From: Flaveria trinervia
Taxonomy: Eukaryota; Streptophyta; Magnoliopsida; Asterales; Asteraceae
Direction: 5' to 3'
Length of the DNA: 64,000 bases
Assembly (NCBI GenBank): GCA_025506515.1
Contig: CM046444.1
Coordinates: 122,227,701 to 122,291,700, forward strand
Shown: one piece after another, positions 36,369 through 48,300 of the stretch
Layout of the letters: each line of letters begins with the position of its first letter
How positions within the stretch are numbered: position 1 is the first letter of the stretch
Position numbers and translations under genes: made by a program
The notes under the pieces: model-generated
Told to the model about the DNA's origin: nothing
What the model saw: only the letters and a program-made list of their open reading frames with translations
The model's database searches: none

Positions 36369-39300
36369 ATGGGGAAGAACAAGAAGAAGATGAAGCAAGA
36401 CGACGGTGGAAGCCACCACAGTCCAGCCACCGTCTTCGTCTCCAATTTGCCCTACACCTTCTCCAACTCTCAGGCAAGCGTTTCTGCACCTATATCCATA
36501 CGTATCTGTGTGAAATTTGTTGTTGTTTAGGTTTCGTGACGGTGAAGTAAGATGTGAATTTGACTTGATGTTTCAGCTGGAAGAGACATTCAGCGATGTC
36601 GGACCGGTTAGGCGGTGCTTTATGGTTACGCCGAAAGGTGAGGTTCTAGGTTGAATATGTGTTGTAGGTTGTTTTGCTTGTTTTTTTTGTGTATCTGGTT
36701 TGATGTTGATGCGATTATGAAGCGGGAGGATTTGGAGACTGGTTAGATGAAGTTAAGAAGCAAAATGTGTAGTTTGATTATTGAATGCTGATGATAAGAA
36801 CCGAACTAGTCGGCTTGATTTCGCTGAAGCTAAACACAAATACAGCCACTTCGAGAGGGCTAATCTCCAAATACAAGACACTAATTAACAAGATAGAACT
36901 TTCCTACTCAACTAGAACAGGGGATTGCATATTTAAACATAAATCAAGCAGTTAATTCTCCTAATATTCAGCCACTTCCCCACCACTGCAGTTTCCATTT
37001 GACTGGGTCATGGGTCATGGGTCCAACTGGGTTTATTGGATACGTATCAATTCTGCCACCCTGGAAAAACGACTTGTCCTCAAGTCGAGATGACACGGTG
37101 CGAATGAAGCCTGACTGGACTTTATCAAAAACCCACGGTGGACGCCATTCGAGTCGTACCATGGGATGTGGTGCAATTTCAACAGTCCACCAAGGTGGAC
37201 GCCACTCGTGTTGTCCGGCTACACTTTCGTTCGGAGTCCCTCGCATTGTTGTGAGTTTAAAAGGGAAGTACCAAACATGCATAGATTTAATGATTTGGTT
37301 GGGCAATGTGACTAGTAAATCTGATGAGTTGGCCATGGGGTGCATAGGTGCAATATTTTGGTTGTGCAATACAGTTAATTTTGGTAATGGTGTAGACGTT
37401 GCGATCGACTGGTTTGGTACCATTGATTGGTTTGGTGTTGGTCTTTGTAGCGGTGTTGGTGGTTGTTCATGGCATGGTGGTGGTGCGAGGGTTTGTAGGC
37501 CGGTTTTGGGACGGTGTATGGTGCCAAAATCAGGGAGAAAGAGAGGTGTAGATGGTGCGGGTGGTGGTGCTTGGTTGCTGGTTGGTTTTCCAAACATCGT
37601 GATCTTGAGCGCTGCAACATCATCCCTCCATTGTGCCTCAATAGCAGCGAGTTTGGTAGCAATGACGGCTAACTGGGCAGCGATTTGATCGGATGAAACA
37701 CCTATACGGGTTTGAACCATGTCGATTTCCCGGCAATGGAACCAAAATGATAAGAACCGAACTAGTCGGCTTGATTTTGCTGAAGCTAAACACAAATACA
37801 GCCACTTCGAGAGGGCTAATCTCCAAATACAAGACACTAATTAACAAGATAAAACTTCCCTACTCAACTAGAACAGGGGATTGCATATTTAAACATAAAT
37901 CAAGCAGTTAATTTCTCCTAATATTCAGCCACTTCCCCACCACTGCAGTTTCTATTTGACTGGGTCATGGGTCATGGGTCCAACTGGGTTTATTGGATAC
38001 GTATCAGCTGAGCTTTTAGATTGAATATGCATTGTAGATTTGTAGGTTGCTTTGTTTCTTCTATTTTTGTGTATTTGGTTTAATGTTGATGCAATCGTGA
38101 AGTGGAAAGACTTGGAGACTTGATTAGGCGAAGTTAAGAAGCAAACTGTGTAATTTGATTATTGAACCGTGTAATCTGTGGGTTTGCTAGACTTTACAAT
38201 TGTGTAGGGTCAATAAGAGTTAATGCTGTCTACTGTCAATTGATCTGAGAAGCAGGAAGAAATGATAGGATGAATTCTAAGGAAGAATGCCAAATATGAT
38301 TCCTTTACCCTATTATCTAAAGATAGTTGAATTTTGACTGGAAGTGCTGAAATTTGACTTGGAGTTAAGACTTTTTAAGAAATCTGCTAACTTATGTTGG
38401 CTTAATAAGAGCTATCTTCGTTGGTTGATAAAATTAGTAATGCTTGACTTCATGTACAGAGAAATAAAAGTGTCTGACTACTGGCTAGAAATTGTAGAAG
38501 AAAGTCAAGAAACTCATCACATACATAGTTCAAATATGATAATGGTCAACAAACAGTTGGTGAAATTTGATAAAAAAGGAAACATTGTGCTTAGTACACA
38601 GCACTCCCACATGTAATTGTTGCAACTTATATAACTGGGGTGCTAGGAATAGAGTAATATGTTTATTTAATTTGCAAACAAGTCCATCCCAGTTTTACTA
38701 CCTGAAAGTACTAGGGACACCCATAACTTAGAATTATATTATTGAATTGATGATTGTTCTTGTTTCTCACCTTCTCTACCTATAATTTATGTGTGAAAGT
38801 TTTACTTTTGTTATAAGAAACTGAAATTCCACATGTGCTGAAAATCGTTTTACAGGGTCAACTGAACACCGTGGCTTTGCTTTTGTTCAATTGTAAGTCT
38901 GTAAGGGTGATATTGTTATTTTTTTCCTCTACTCACCTACTTTTCTAATGCAAGCTAAAATATAATCACCCATTATACAGCTGACACATCACTACTGAAT
39001 GCGTATTTAAAATACATGAAACATAGTGCAACTTGAACGATAGATCAAGGATATATAATTTTTCCCAATTTTTTTTCGTAACTAAACTAATTCAATGCAA
39101 CAATCAAGTGGTTTTTTAAATTATTTTCATGTATACGTAAACAGGCTCCTCCTTCACTTCTGGTTTATCTTTTCCTTAACAGTGCCGCGACTGAAGATGC
39201 CAAGCGTGCAATTGAGCTGAAACATGGTGCTTCAGTTGGAGGTCGCATCATTGGAGTTAAACAAGCAATGCATAGGGCCCCACTCGAGCAAAGACGATCT

Positions 39301-42300
39301 AAAGGAAACGAAGGTTTACAGGACTTGTGTTTTTATCAACATTCTTTATTTTAATGCATAGTTTTCAAACAGGCCTCTTTGATTAATCCCTTGATTTTTA
39401 TGTATAATCTTTCAACTTTAGTGACTCCATCTGATGATACTATCAAGGCAAAGCATGACAATGATGATATTGCTAATGACATTATTAAGACCAAGGATGA
39501 CAAGGATGATTCATCAACATCATTAGTAAAGCATAAACCAGTACCTGATACTCAAGAAAAAGGTTTCAATAATTATACAACTTTTGAATTCATACATTTG
39601 GAACCTTCTACCGTCGTTGTAGTACTAAAGTGACCCCTCTTAAATATTTAGGAAAAGATGTAAAGCCAAAGAAAGCAGTGACCCGATGAAGACTGAACAC
39701 GTAGAGGGTGATTCATTAGAACCAACAGTAAAGAATAAACAGTCTGGTTCTAAAGAAAAAGGTCTCAACAATCACACGTTCTTTATATACTGCCACTGTA
39801 ATCTTATACCATCAATAACGTGACACCCCACCCACCCACGTTTTTTAATATGCAGGAAAAAATGATAAGCAGAAGAAAGCAGCAGCTCCTGTGAAGGCTG
39901 AACGTGTAGAGGGGGTTTCTTCAGAAAAACAAAGGTATATCACTGTCATTTTTATTTCTTGTAGTTCATCTGCTTGTGAGTGTAGTGGTACACTTTCCAT
40001 ATATTCTTTGGATAGGAAATATTTTCATGAATCCATTATTCCATTGTAAACGTGCGGCACATGCAATTTCTGAAATTTGAGCATACAAGCATCCGTTACA
40101 TTGCCTAGTAGTGGAGTAATTTCTATTGAAATTGATGGTATACATGTGTGTTTATGATGTATACTTTTAAGTTGTATAAATTTCTAAATGCTTTCAAGTT
40201 GGATTCTTATTTATCAAAGCCTTGTACTTGTATGAATTTGTTTGTAACATCTTTCCTTTCTCTCCATTGCATACACATATTAGGTTGGATAATATAGTTT
40301 TAAAGAATATCTTTTTGATGATCGTGTTCAAGTTTGTCAACTCTAATGTTAGACTAGCAAATGTGTTCACAAAGCCTCTTAGAGGTCCTCAGGTGGAATA
40401 TATATAGACCTCGAATAAATACAATATATACTCTCCAACTCAAGGGGGGGGGTGTTAAAATATATTAGGGTGAGACCCATCTTTGTATAATAGGTTGTTC
40501 TCTTTTCTATATATACTTGTACAGTTTACATTTTTTTATACATCATGGCATCATGCAATTACTCTTTTACCTTCAAAGAGGGTTACAAGAGTTCCATGTT
40601 TTCAGGTTAGAGATCCTAAGAGTCTAGGATATCATTATATAGGCAGTATGATCAAGTATGATACTAACTATAGTATAACTAATATGCTCTTATAAAGTTA
40701 TTGTTAATGTAAACAGGGTTGCTAGGACTGTTGTAATTGGTGGACTTGTTAATGATGACATGGCAGAGGAAGTGCATAGTCATGCTAGGGAGTGTGGGTC
40801 AGTATCTTCCATAACTTACCCTCTTCCAAAAGAAGAAATCACACATCATGGTAAAGACATACATCTTTAGTTTTTATGATCCACAACAATCCACCTTTCT
40901 TTAATACATAGTTTCTGCAATGTAAATAAATTATGCTTTTTGTTTTTGTAAAGACTAAAAAGTGGGTGGTCAAATGGGTTGGGTAACATGTCAAATCCGG
41001 CGTATTTTATTGCATGTCAAAGCGGGTTGGGTCGACCCACACGTTTATATTGCGTTTTGTTACCCATGAACATGTTAAGTATGTTTACCACAACATGATT
41101 TTAACTTTGTTTTAAGAAAAGGTGGTTTAGGAGGTTCTACGCATATGAATTAATTCTGGATGATTTTTGAGTTTTAACGTGTTTCCATTTTCACTTTATT
41201 TTCTTTAGCATAACCCTTTGGACTTGTTAGATGTTAAGTGTGAATCAACCCATTTGTAGGCAATCATGTAATAATTGCTATCTTTACTTTTTGATAACTG
41301 AATGGACATTGCATGTTATGCATTGCACAATCTTTGTCCTTAAATTAAATGATCCTCCATGTTTGAAGGCTATAAGCTGTTAGGATCAAATAGCTCAAAC
41401 ACACGAACACAATCACGAGAACAATAAAAACAATAGAACAAGACACGTTATTTATAGTGGTTCGGTTACGGTGTGTAACCTACGTCCACTTGGGGCAACT
41501 AGGGTTTTCTCTTATTGAGGTGTTAAATGTTTACAAGTACAAGAGATATATTTATACTAACTAAACAATTAGGGTTAACACTCTTTGCCTAAAATAGCAA
41601 ACTGGGCTTTAGGGCGGCCGTTCTTTAATCTCCTAATTCTGTCTTCAGTTAATACCGGGCCCAACCGAGATGGGTCGGAGCCCACAACTTAACAATCTCC
41701 CACTTGGGCTTCGAGACAACTTCTCTAACCCACCACTTGAATGCGTCAAACACTTCAACCTGCTTCCACCTGGATGCATAAAATGTCTTCAACTGCATTG
41801 TCTTGTACTTATAAATAAACCCGAACTGGTTTAGCTCCTCCTAGTTACCCCCACCTTCTCAACTATTCCTGAAGGCCAACTGAAGCCCTACAAAGCTTCA
41901 GCTTATCCAGTGTGACAGACTTAGTGAACATGTCTGCTGGATTCTTGTTCCCCTTGATGTTGTTCAACTGAATAGTACCTTTGCTGATTAGCCCTCTGAT
42001 GAAATGATATCTTGTGCTTCGTCTTCCCATGATGAGAAGGATTCTTTGCTAGTTTAACAGCACTTTCATTATCACAGTACAACAGATACTTTGTTTGTTT
42101 TCTGCCTAACTCACCCAGAAAATTCTTCAACCAAACGAGCTCTTTACTAGCCTCAGCAGCTGCCATGTACTCAGCCTCTGTAGTAGAAAGTGCCACGCTC
42201 TTTTGGAGCCTAGACATCCAACAAATTGCAGTATCACCCATAGTGAACACATACCCTGTAGTACTCTTGTAGGTCTCTTTACATCCACCCAAATCAGCAT

Positions 42301-45300
42301 CTGAATAACCTTTGAGAATAGCATCTCTACCCGTGAAACATAATGCCATCTTTGAAGTACCCTTCAAATATCTAAGCAGCCACTTAACTGCTTCCCAGTG
42401 TTCTCTCCCCGGATTAGACATATACCTGCTGACAACTCCCACTGCGTGAGCTATATCGGGCCTAGTGCATACCATTGCATACCATTGCATACATGAGACT
42501 GCCACAGCCGATGCATAAGGAACCTTCGCCATCTCGGCCTTGTCTTTCTCTGTCTTTGGAGACTGATCTTTAGAAAGCTTAATGTGACTAGCCAATGGTG
42601 TAATTCGAGTGGTAGTCTTCTCATCATTCATTCTGAACTTCTCTAATATCTTTTGAATGTACTTCTCCTGAGATAAAGTTAGAGAACCGTTCTTGTGATC
42701 TCTGGTAATGCTCATACCAAGTATCTTCTTAGTTGGACCCAAATCTTTCATTTCAAACTCTGCAGACAACTGTTTCTTCAACTTGTTGATCTCAGCAATA
42801 TCTGAACCTGCTATCAGCATATCATCAACATAAAGGAGAAGAATGATATAAGAACTTTTAAACTTCTTGAGGTAGCAACAGTGATCCATCTCACATCTCC
42901 TATACCCGTTTCTGCCCATAAAGCCATCAAACTTCAAATACCATTGTCTGGGCGCTTGTTTTAAACCATATAAACTTTTCTGTAACTTGCACACCAAGTT
43001 TTCTTTTCCTTTAACCTGAAAACCCTCTGGTTGTGCCATATAAATAGTCTCATCTAGATCACCATGCAAAAACGCAATCTTCACATCTAATTGCTCCAAA
43101 TGTAACTTCTCTGCTGCAACAATACTAAGCACCAATCTGATTGTAGTCGTCTTAACCACAGGAGCAAATATCTCACTGTAGTCAACCCCGTGTTTCTGTT
43201 GAAACCCCTTAGCGACCAATCTTGCTTTGTATCGTTCGTTACCATTGTGATCTTCCTTAGCTCTGTAGAGCCATTTATTCTGTAGAACTCTTTTATCTGG
43301 CGGAAGCTTAGTTAAGACCCATGTATTATTCTTCATCAAAGAGTTCATCTCATCCTGCATTGCATGCTCCCACTGAAGCGAATCTTTCAACTCAACTGCT
43401 TCTGAGTAACTTTCTGGTTCACCATCCTCAGTCAAGAGAAGATAATTAATTGAAGGACTGTACCTGGTAGGCTGCTTAGAAACTTCGGTGGATCTCCTGA
43501 CCCAATGAGATTGGTCTGGAGTCTGTGGATGTTGTTCATCTTCAGAATCTGAACTCCCACTATCAGAAGCTTCCACTGCCTCTTCATCTCCACCCATATC
43601 AACATCTTTAAACTCAGGAACTGTATCATCTTCAATTTCCGTCTCTGGTACATTAACTGGATCTGGTTGTTTCTGAGCATCAACATCAAATTCAACTTGC
43701 TCTTTCTGAACCTCTAAAGTGGTTGTGTTTCTATCTTTGTATAACTCAGCCTCATTAAAAGTAGCATGCTTACTTCTGACTAATTTTCTGTTTTCAGAGT
43801 CCCAAAGCCTGTAGCCCATACTGTCAAACCCATAACCAATGAAAGTGTACTTCTTGGCTTTAGCATCAAGCTTGTCACCATCTTTCACTAGATCATAAGC
43901 ACTGCACCCAAATACTTTCAAATGCCCAAATTTAACTGCTTCACCTTTCCACTCTTCTTCTGGTATCTTGAAGCCCAACGGAACAGATGGTCCCCGATTA
44001 ATTAAATAGGCAGCAGTATTAATTGCATCTGCCCAGAACATCTTTGGAAGCCCTGAATTGATTCTCATACTTCAGGCTCTTTCATTCAATGTTCTGTTCA
44101 TACGTTAAGCAACCCCATTTTGTTGAGGAGTGCTCGGGACTGTATTAATCATTCGAATACCGTTCTCTGCACAATAGTTATGGAACTCTTTGCTGACGTA
44201 TTCACCTCCGTTGTCCGACTTCAAGCATTTCACCTTCAAATCAGTTTCCAATTCAACAACAGTTTTCCATCTCTTAAAAACATCAAAAACTTCAGATTTA
44301 TTTTTAAAAAAGTGGACCCATACCTTACGTGTCGAATCGTTAAGTGACATAATAGTAAGCACCTCCTAAAGAAGCAACTGGAGTAGGTCCGAAAACATCC
44401 GTGTGAATAAGCTCCAATTTCCAAGCTTTCGGTGGCTTTCCTGTCTTCACAAAAGACCCCTTCTTTTTCCCGAATACACACGGCTCACAAAATTCAGATT
44501 CGACCTTCTTTAACCCTGGAAGCTTTCCACTAGAAACGGGCATTTTCATACCTTTTTCACTCATGTGACCGAGTCGTTGGTGCCTCAGGTTAGATTGACT
44601 CAGGCCACTGGTCACTATATTTACCCTATCTACAGGAACTTCAACCATGTACAATGTGCCCCTCTTTGTACCTTTGGCAATGACAAGATTTCCTTTCACG
44701 ACCTTCCATTGTCCCCCACCAAACATGACATCATATCCTTCACTATCCAACTGTCCAATAGAAATTAACTTCTTTCTGAGACTTGGAATGACCCGAACAT
44801 CTTTCAAGGTCCATGTGGTGCCCAATGGAGTCTTCAACACAACGTCCCCCATCCCTGTGATATCAAGAGCATGATCATTAGCTAAATGAACTTTACCAAA
44901 GTTACCTGTTCGTAGATTCCTCATCGACTTCGTGCTAGATGTAGCATGAAATGATGCTCCTGAATCCATGACCCATGACTCTGTAGAGTCTTCAACACAA
45001 CAATAAGAACGTCATTTGAATTATCTTCGGCCAGATTGACTTCCCTTTTATCTTTAGGAGCAGATGGTTTAGGGCATTGGCTTCTGAAATGCCCATGTTC
45101 TTTGCAGTTCCAACACTGGATGTCTTTCCTAGGCCTTGACTGACTTCTTCTTTTAGACTTTGAACGACCCTTGCTACTACCCCTTTCTTTTCCCCTACCT
45201 CTTCCTTCAGTACTCAATAGAGAACTAGATGATTCACCAGAATTTCTCCTTCTAATGTCTTCCCCAAAAATCAAATCACAGACCCCTTCAAAGGTAAGCT

Positions 45301-48300
45301 TAGTAGTACCACATGAACTACTAACTGCAGTAACTGTCCCTGACCAACTTTCAGGCAACGAAGATAACAATAACAAAGCTAAAACTTCATCATCAAACTT
45401 GATCTCAACAAATAACAAGCGGGAAATAATGGTATTGAAATCATTGATATGAGAGGAAACTGAACCACCTTCTTTCAATCTGGTGTTAACTAATTGTCTG
45501 ATTAGAAATACCTTATTAGATCCAGACGGCTTCTCGTACATATTCGATAAGGCTTTCATCAAACCATGAGTAGTAGTTTCCTTCACAATATTGAACGCAA
45601 CATTCTTTGCTAGTGAGAGTCTGATGACAGCAATTGCTTTCCTGTCCAAAGTCCTCTAGTCTTTATCTGTCATATCTGCCGGTTTATCCTTATCCAAGGC
45701 TACCATTAAATCCTTTTGACACAACAGATCCTTAATTTGCATCTTCCAAAACCCAAAATCATGTCCATCAAATTTATCGATCTTTGTTCTCCCGTTATCA
45801 GCCATCATTCCAAACTGAGTGCTCAACACCGAGTCAAAACCAGACAACACCAAAATCCTGAACAACAGCAGTGGCTGTTTCCGGCGGTAGCAGAGCAGAT
45901 TTCCGGCAGAGACGGCGCCGGAAACCTAATATGGAGGCGGCGGCGACGGCTTAACCCTAATCGGGGTTAGGCAGAGGCGGCGGCGGAGGCTGCGGTGGTG
46001 GCGGCAGCTGCAGCAGTGGCGGCGGTGGCGGCAGCGGCGGTGGCTGCGGCGGCAGCAGTGGCTGCGGCGGCGGTGCCTTAGTTTGTGTGTTGACTTTAAC
46101 AGTAACAAGAGCCTGAACTGGCTCTGATACCAGTTGTTAGGATCAAATAGCTCAAACACACGAACACAATCACGAGAACAATAAAAACAATAGAACAAGA
46201 CACGATATTTATAGTGGTTCGGTTACGGTGTGTAACCTACGTCCACTTGGGGCAACTAGGGTTTTCTCTTATTGAGGTGTTAAATGTTTACAAGTACAAG
46301 AGATATATTTATACTAACTAAACAATTAGGGTTAACACTCTTTGCTTAAAATAGCAAACTGGGCTTTAGGGTGGCCGTCCCTTAATCTCCTAATTCTGTC
46401 TTCAGTTAATACCGGGCCCAACCGAGATGGGTCGGAGCCCACAACTTAACATAAGCATGAGCTTTCAGTTAGGCATCTATTTCACCCTCTGTTGTCAAAA
46501 GCCCACAAGGGCGTGCTTAGGTCTTTAGCCACAGCCTGATGCAGCTTCTTCAAAAGCTTCATTTTCGGGAGCGAGACACATTTTCAAGCCAAGGTCAATT
46601 TCTAGCCAAAATTGTATGTACAGGTCTGAAACAACTACACTAGGCCTAAACAAGCCTGGAATCAACCTAAAACAGCCTAAATTTACATGAAACAATCCTT
46701 CAACGTGTGTTACGCCTTGTTAAAAAGCCCTTGCTTTTTAAGTGCCTTGCCCTAGGCCCAAGGGTCACCCTTTGCGCCTTGAGGGTGCCTTGTGCTTTCG
46801 ACAACTATGATTGTACAACCTAGAGACCACGTGAATATCACTAACGATATATGCAATGTTATAAGAACTTTTATAGATGTAGTAGTCATGGCTGAACATC
46901 ATCCTCCTTATTTCATTTCCTGCTTTGAGCTGCAATGCATAATTGCATATTACCTATTTTGAATTTGCTTTTATGAACAGATATTTCTGTAAATATATTA
47001 CTCATTTTGTTTTCTGCACACTAAGAGGTTACCATGCTGTTATATAACGGGTGCTTTCATATATATCCTTTTAAGAGTTCATAATTTCGTATATATCATT
47101 CAAAATTTTATAAATATCATATTAACCTTTTAAAAGAACTTCCCATTTCTTAATAAATAAATAATATCAGTTGCTTGTAACATTATGTTTTTCTGGATAA
47201 ACTCTTAAACAAAATGAACATTATGTTCCGAGCCGATTCACGACGAGACATGTTTTTCCTGGTTTGTTTATTCAGCGAAAAAAATGTTGTAATTAACTGA
47301 TCTTATTTTATTTTTCCAAGAAATTGATGAATATAATAATTTAAGCTTTTATAATGGGCAGATATGATATTATGAAACTTATAAGGGATATATATGAAAT
47401 TTTGGACGTATCTCATATGACCTCTAATCTTTATATAATCTTCAAGTAAGCTTATCTATGATGTTGCCTACTACAGGGCTTCTTCAAGATGGATGCAGAT
47501 TAGGTGCCTCATCTATAGTCTACACTAGTGTGAAATCGGCTCGGGCTTGTGTTGCAAAGTTGCATCAGAAAAAGCTAAGCGGGGGCACAGTTTGGGCCCG
47601 TCAGTTAGGTGGAGAAGTAAGCCATTTTAAGATTTCAGGACTTCATCAAATTATTTATTTGTAACTTTATATAGAGGCATACAAATATAGGAAAAAAACG
47701 GTTGCTGTCTGTAATCCAACCTACCTTGACCAATTTCACCCCGTTGATCAATCCGTTCCATCTTGCTGCCTCTAAAAAGTTTCAAAACATGACAACTTTT
47801 TATTTCCAATTCAACCGAACTTTGCAATTTTGTATATAAAGAATATAGGCTTAAGTTCTTATGGTGTGAATTTTAAATGACACCTTAAGTTGAGAGTAAT
47901 TAGAAATCATAAATAGTTGAGGACTAACCATTTACCCTCACTGGTATATATTAGAACATTCATTTCCAAACCGGTGATTGTCTAATATTTTTTGTAATGA
48001 TACCAGGGTTCCAAGGTACAAAAATGGAAGCTTATAATAAGAAATCTTCCTTTTACGGTATATGAAATTCTTATTCTTACTCAGTTATATATATCAACTG
48101 CTTATAGGAGGCAAGTTTTAACTCAGGTACTAACTTATGAAAAACTTATGCAGGCGAGTGTTAATGAGATAAAAGAAATGTTTTCAGCAGCAGGCCTTGT
48201 ATGGGATGTATTTATTCCCAAAAAACCTGATTCAGGGTACATCATTCTTTTTTTATTATAAATTTTATTTATTACGTGTTGCTTGAACAGCATTTGGTTA

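Larger units (their letters stand above)
41378..46451 (-). mobile_element. Copia LTR retrotransposon inserted in RBM28 intron 8
   Basis: This 5074-bp element is complete in structure: two 317-bp LTRs, 5-bp target duplication taagc (41373-41377 and 46452-46456), primer site, gag-pol and purine tract, reading on the minus strand against the host gene. The LTRs differ at five positions (about 1.6 per cent), so the insertion is fairly young. Domain order protease, integrase, reverse transcriptase, RNase H defines copia; the gag type (FDG..FGFWK, UBN2-like) and a CCHC knuckle suggest a Tork-like lineage, which is inference. The coding region is broken by several stops and frameshifts, so the copy cannot move on its own. 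The host intron borders are intact. Confidence 0.95.

Noticed and set aside
36275..36550. 91-codon ORF overlapping RBM28-like exon 1
   Set aside because: Different frame from the RRM-encoding ATG at 36369, and it runs through the intron.
36999..37688. Plus-strand 229-codon ORF in the short LTR element
   Set aside because: It is antisense to the element's own strand as set by primer site and purine tract, and is rich in Gly/Trp/Cys as expected of a shadow frame.
39652..39761. Calling the RBM28-like gene a pseudogene because of the TGA in exon 6
   Set aside because: All other 18 exons join in frame, and a nearby acceptor or skipping keeps the frame. One lesion in a linker duplicate does not outweigh this.
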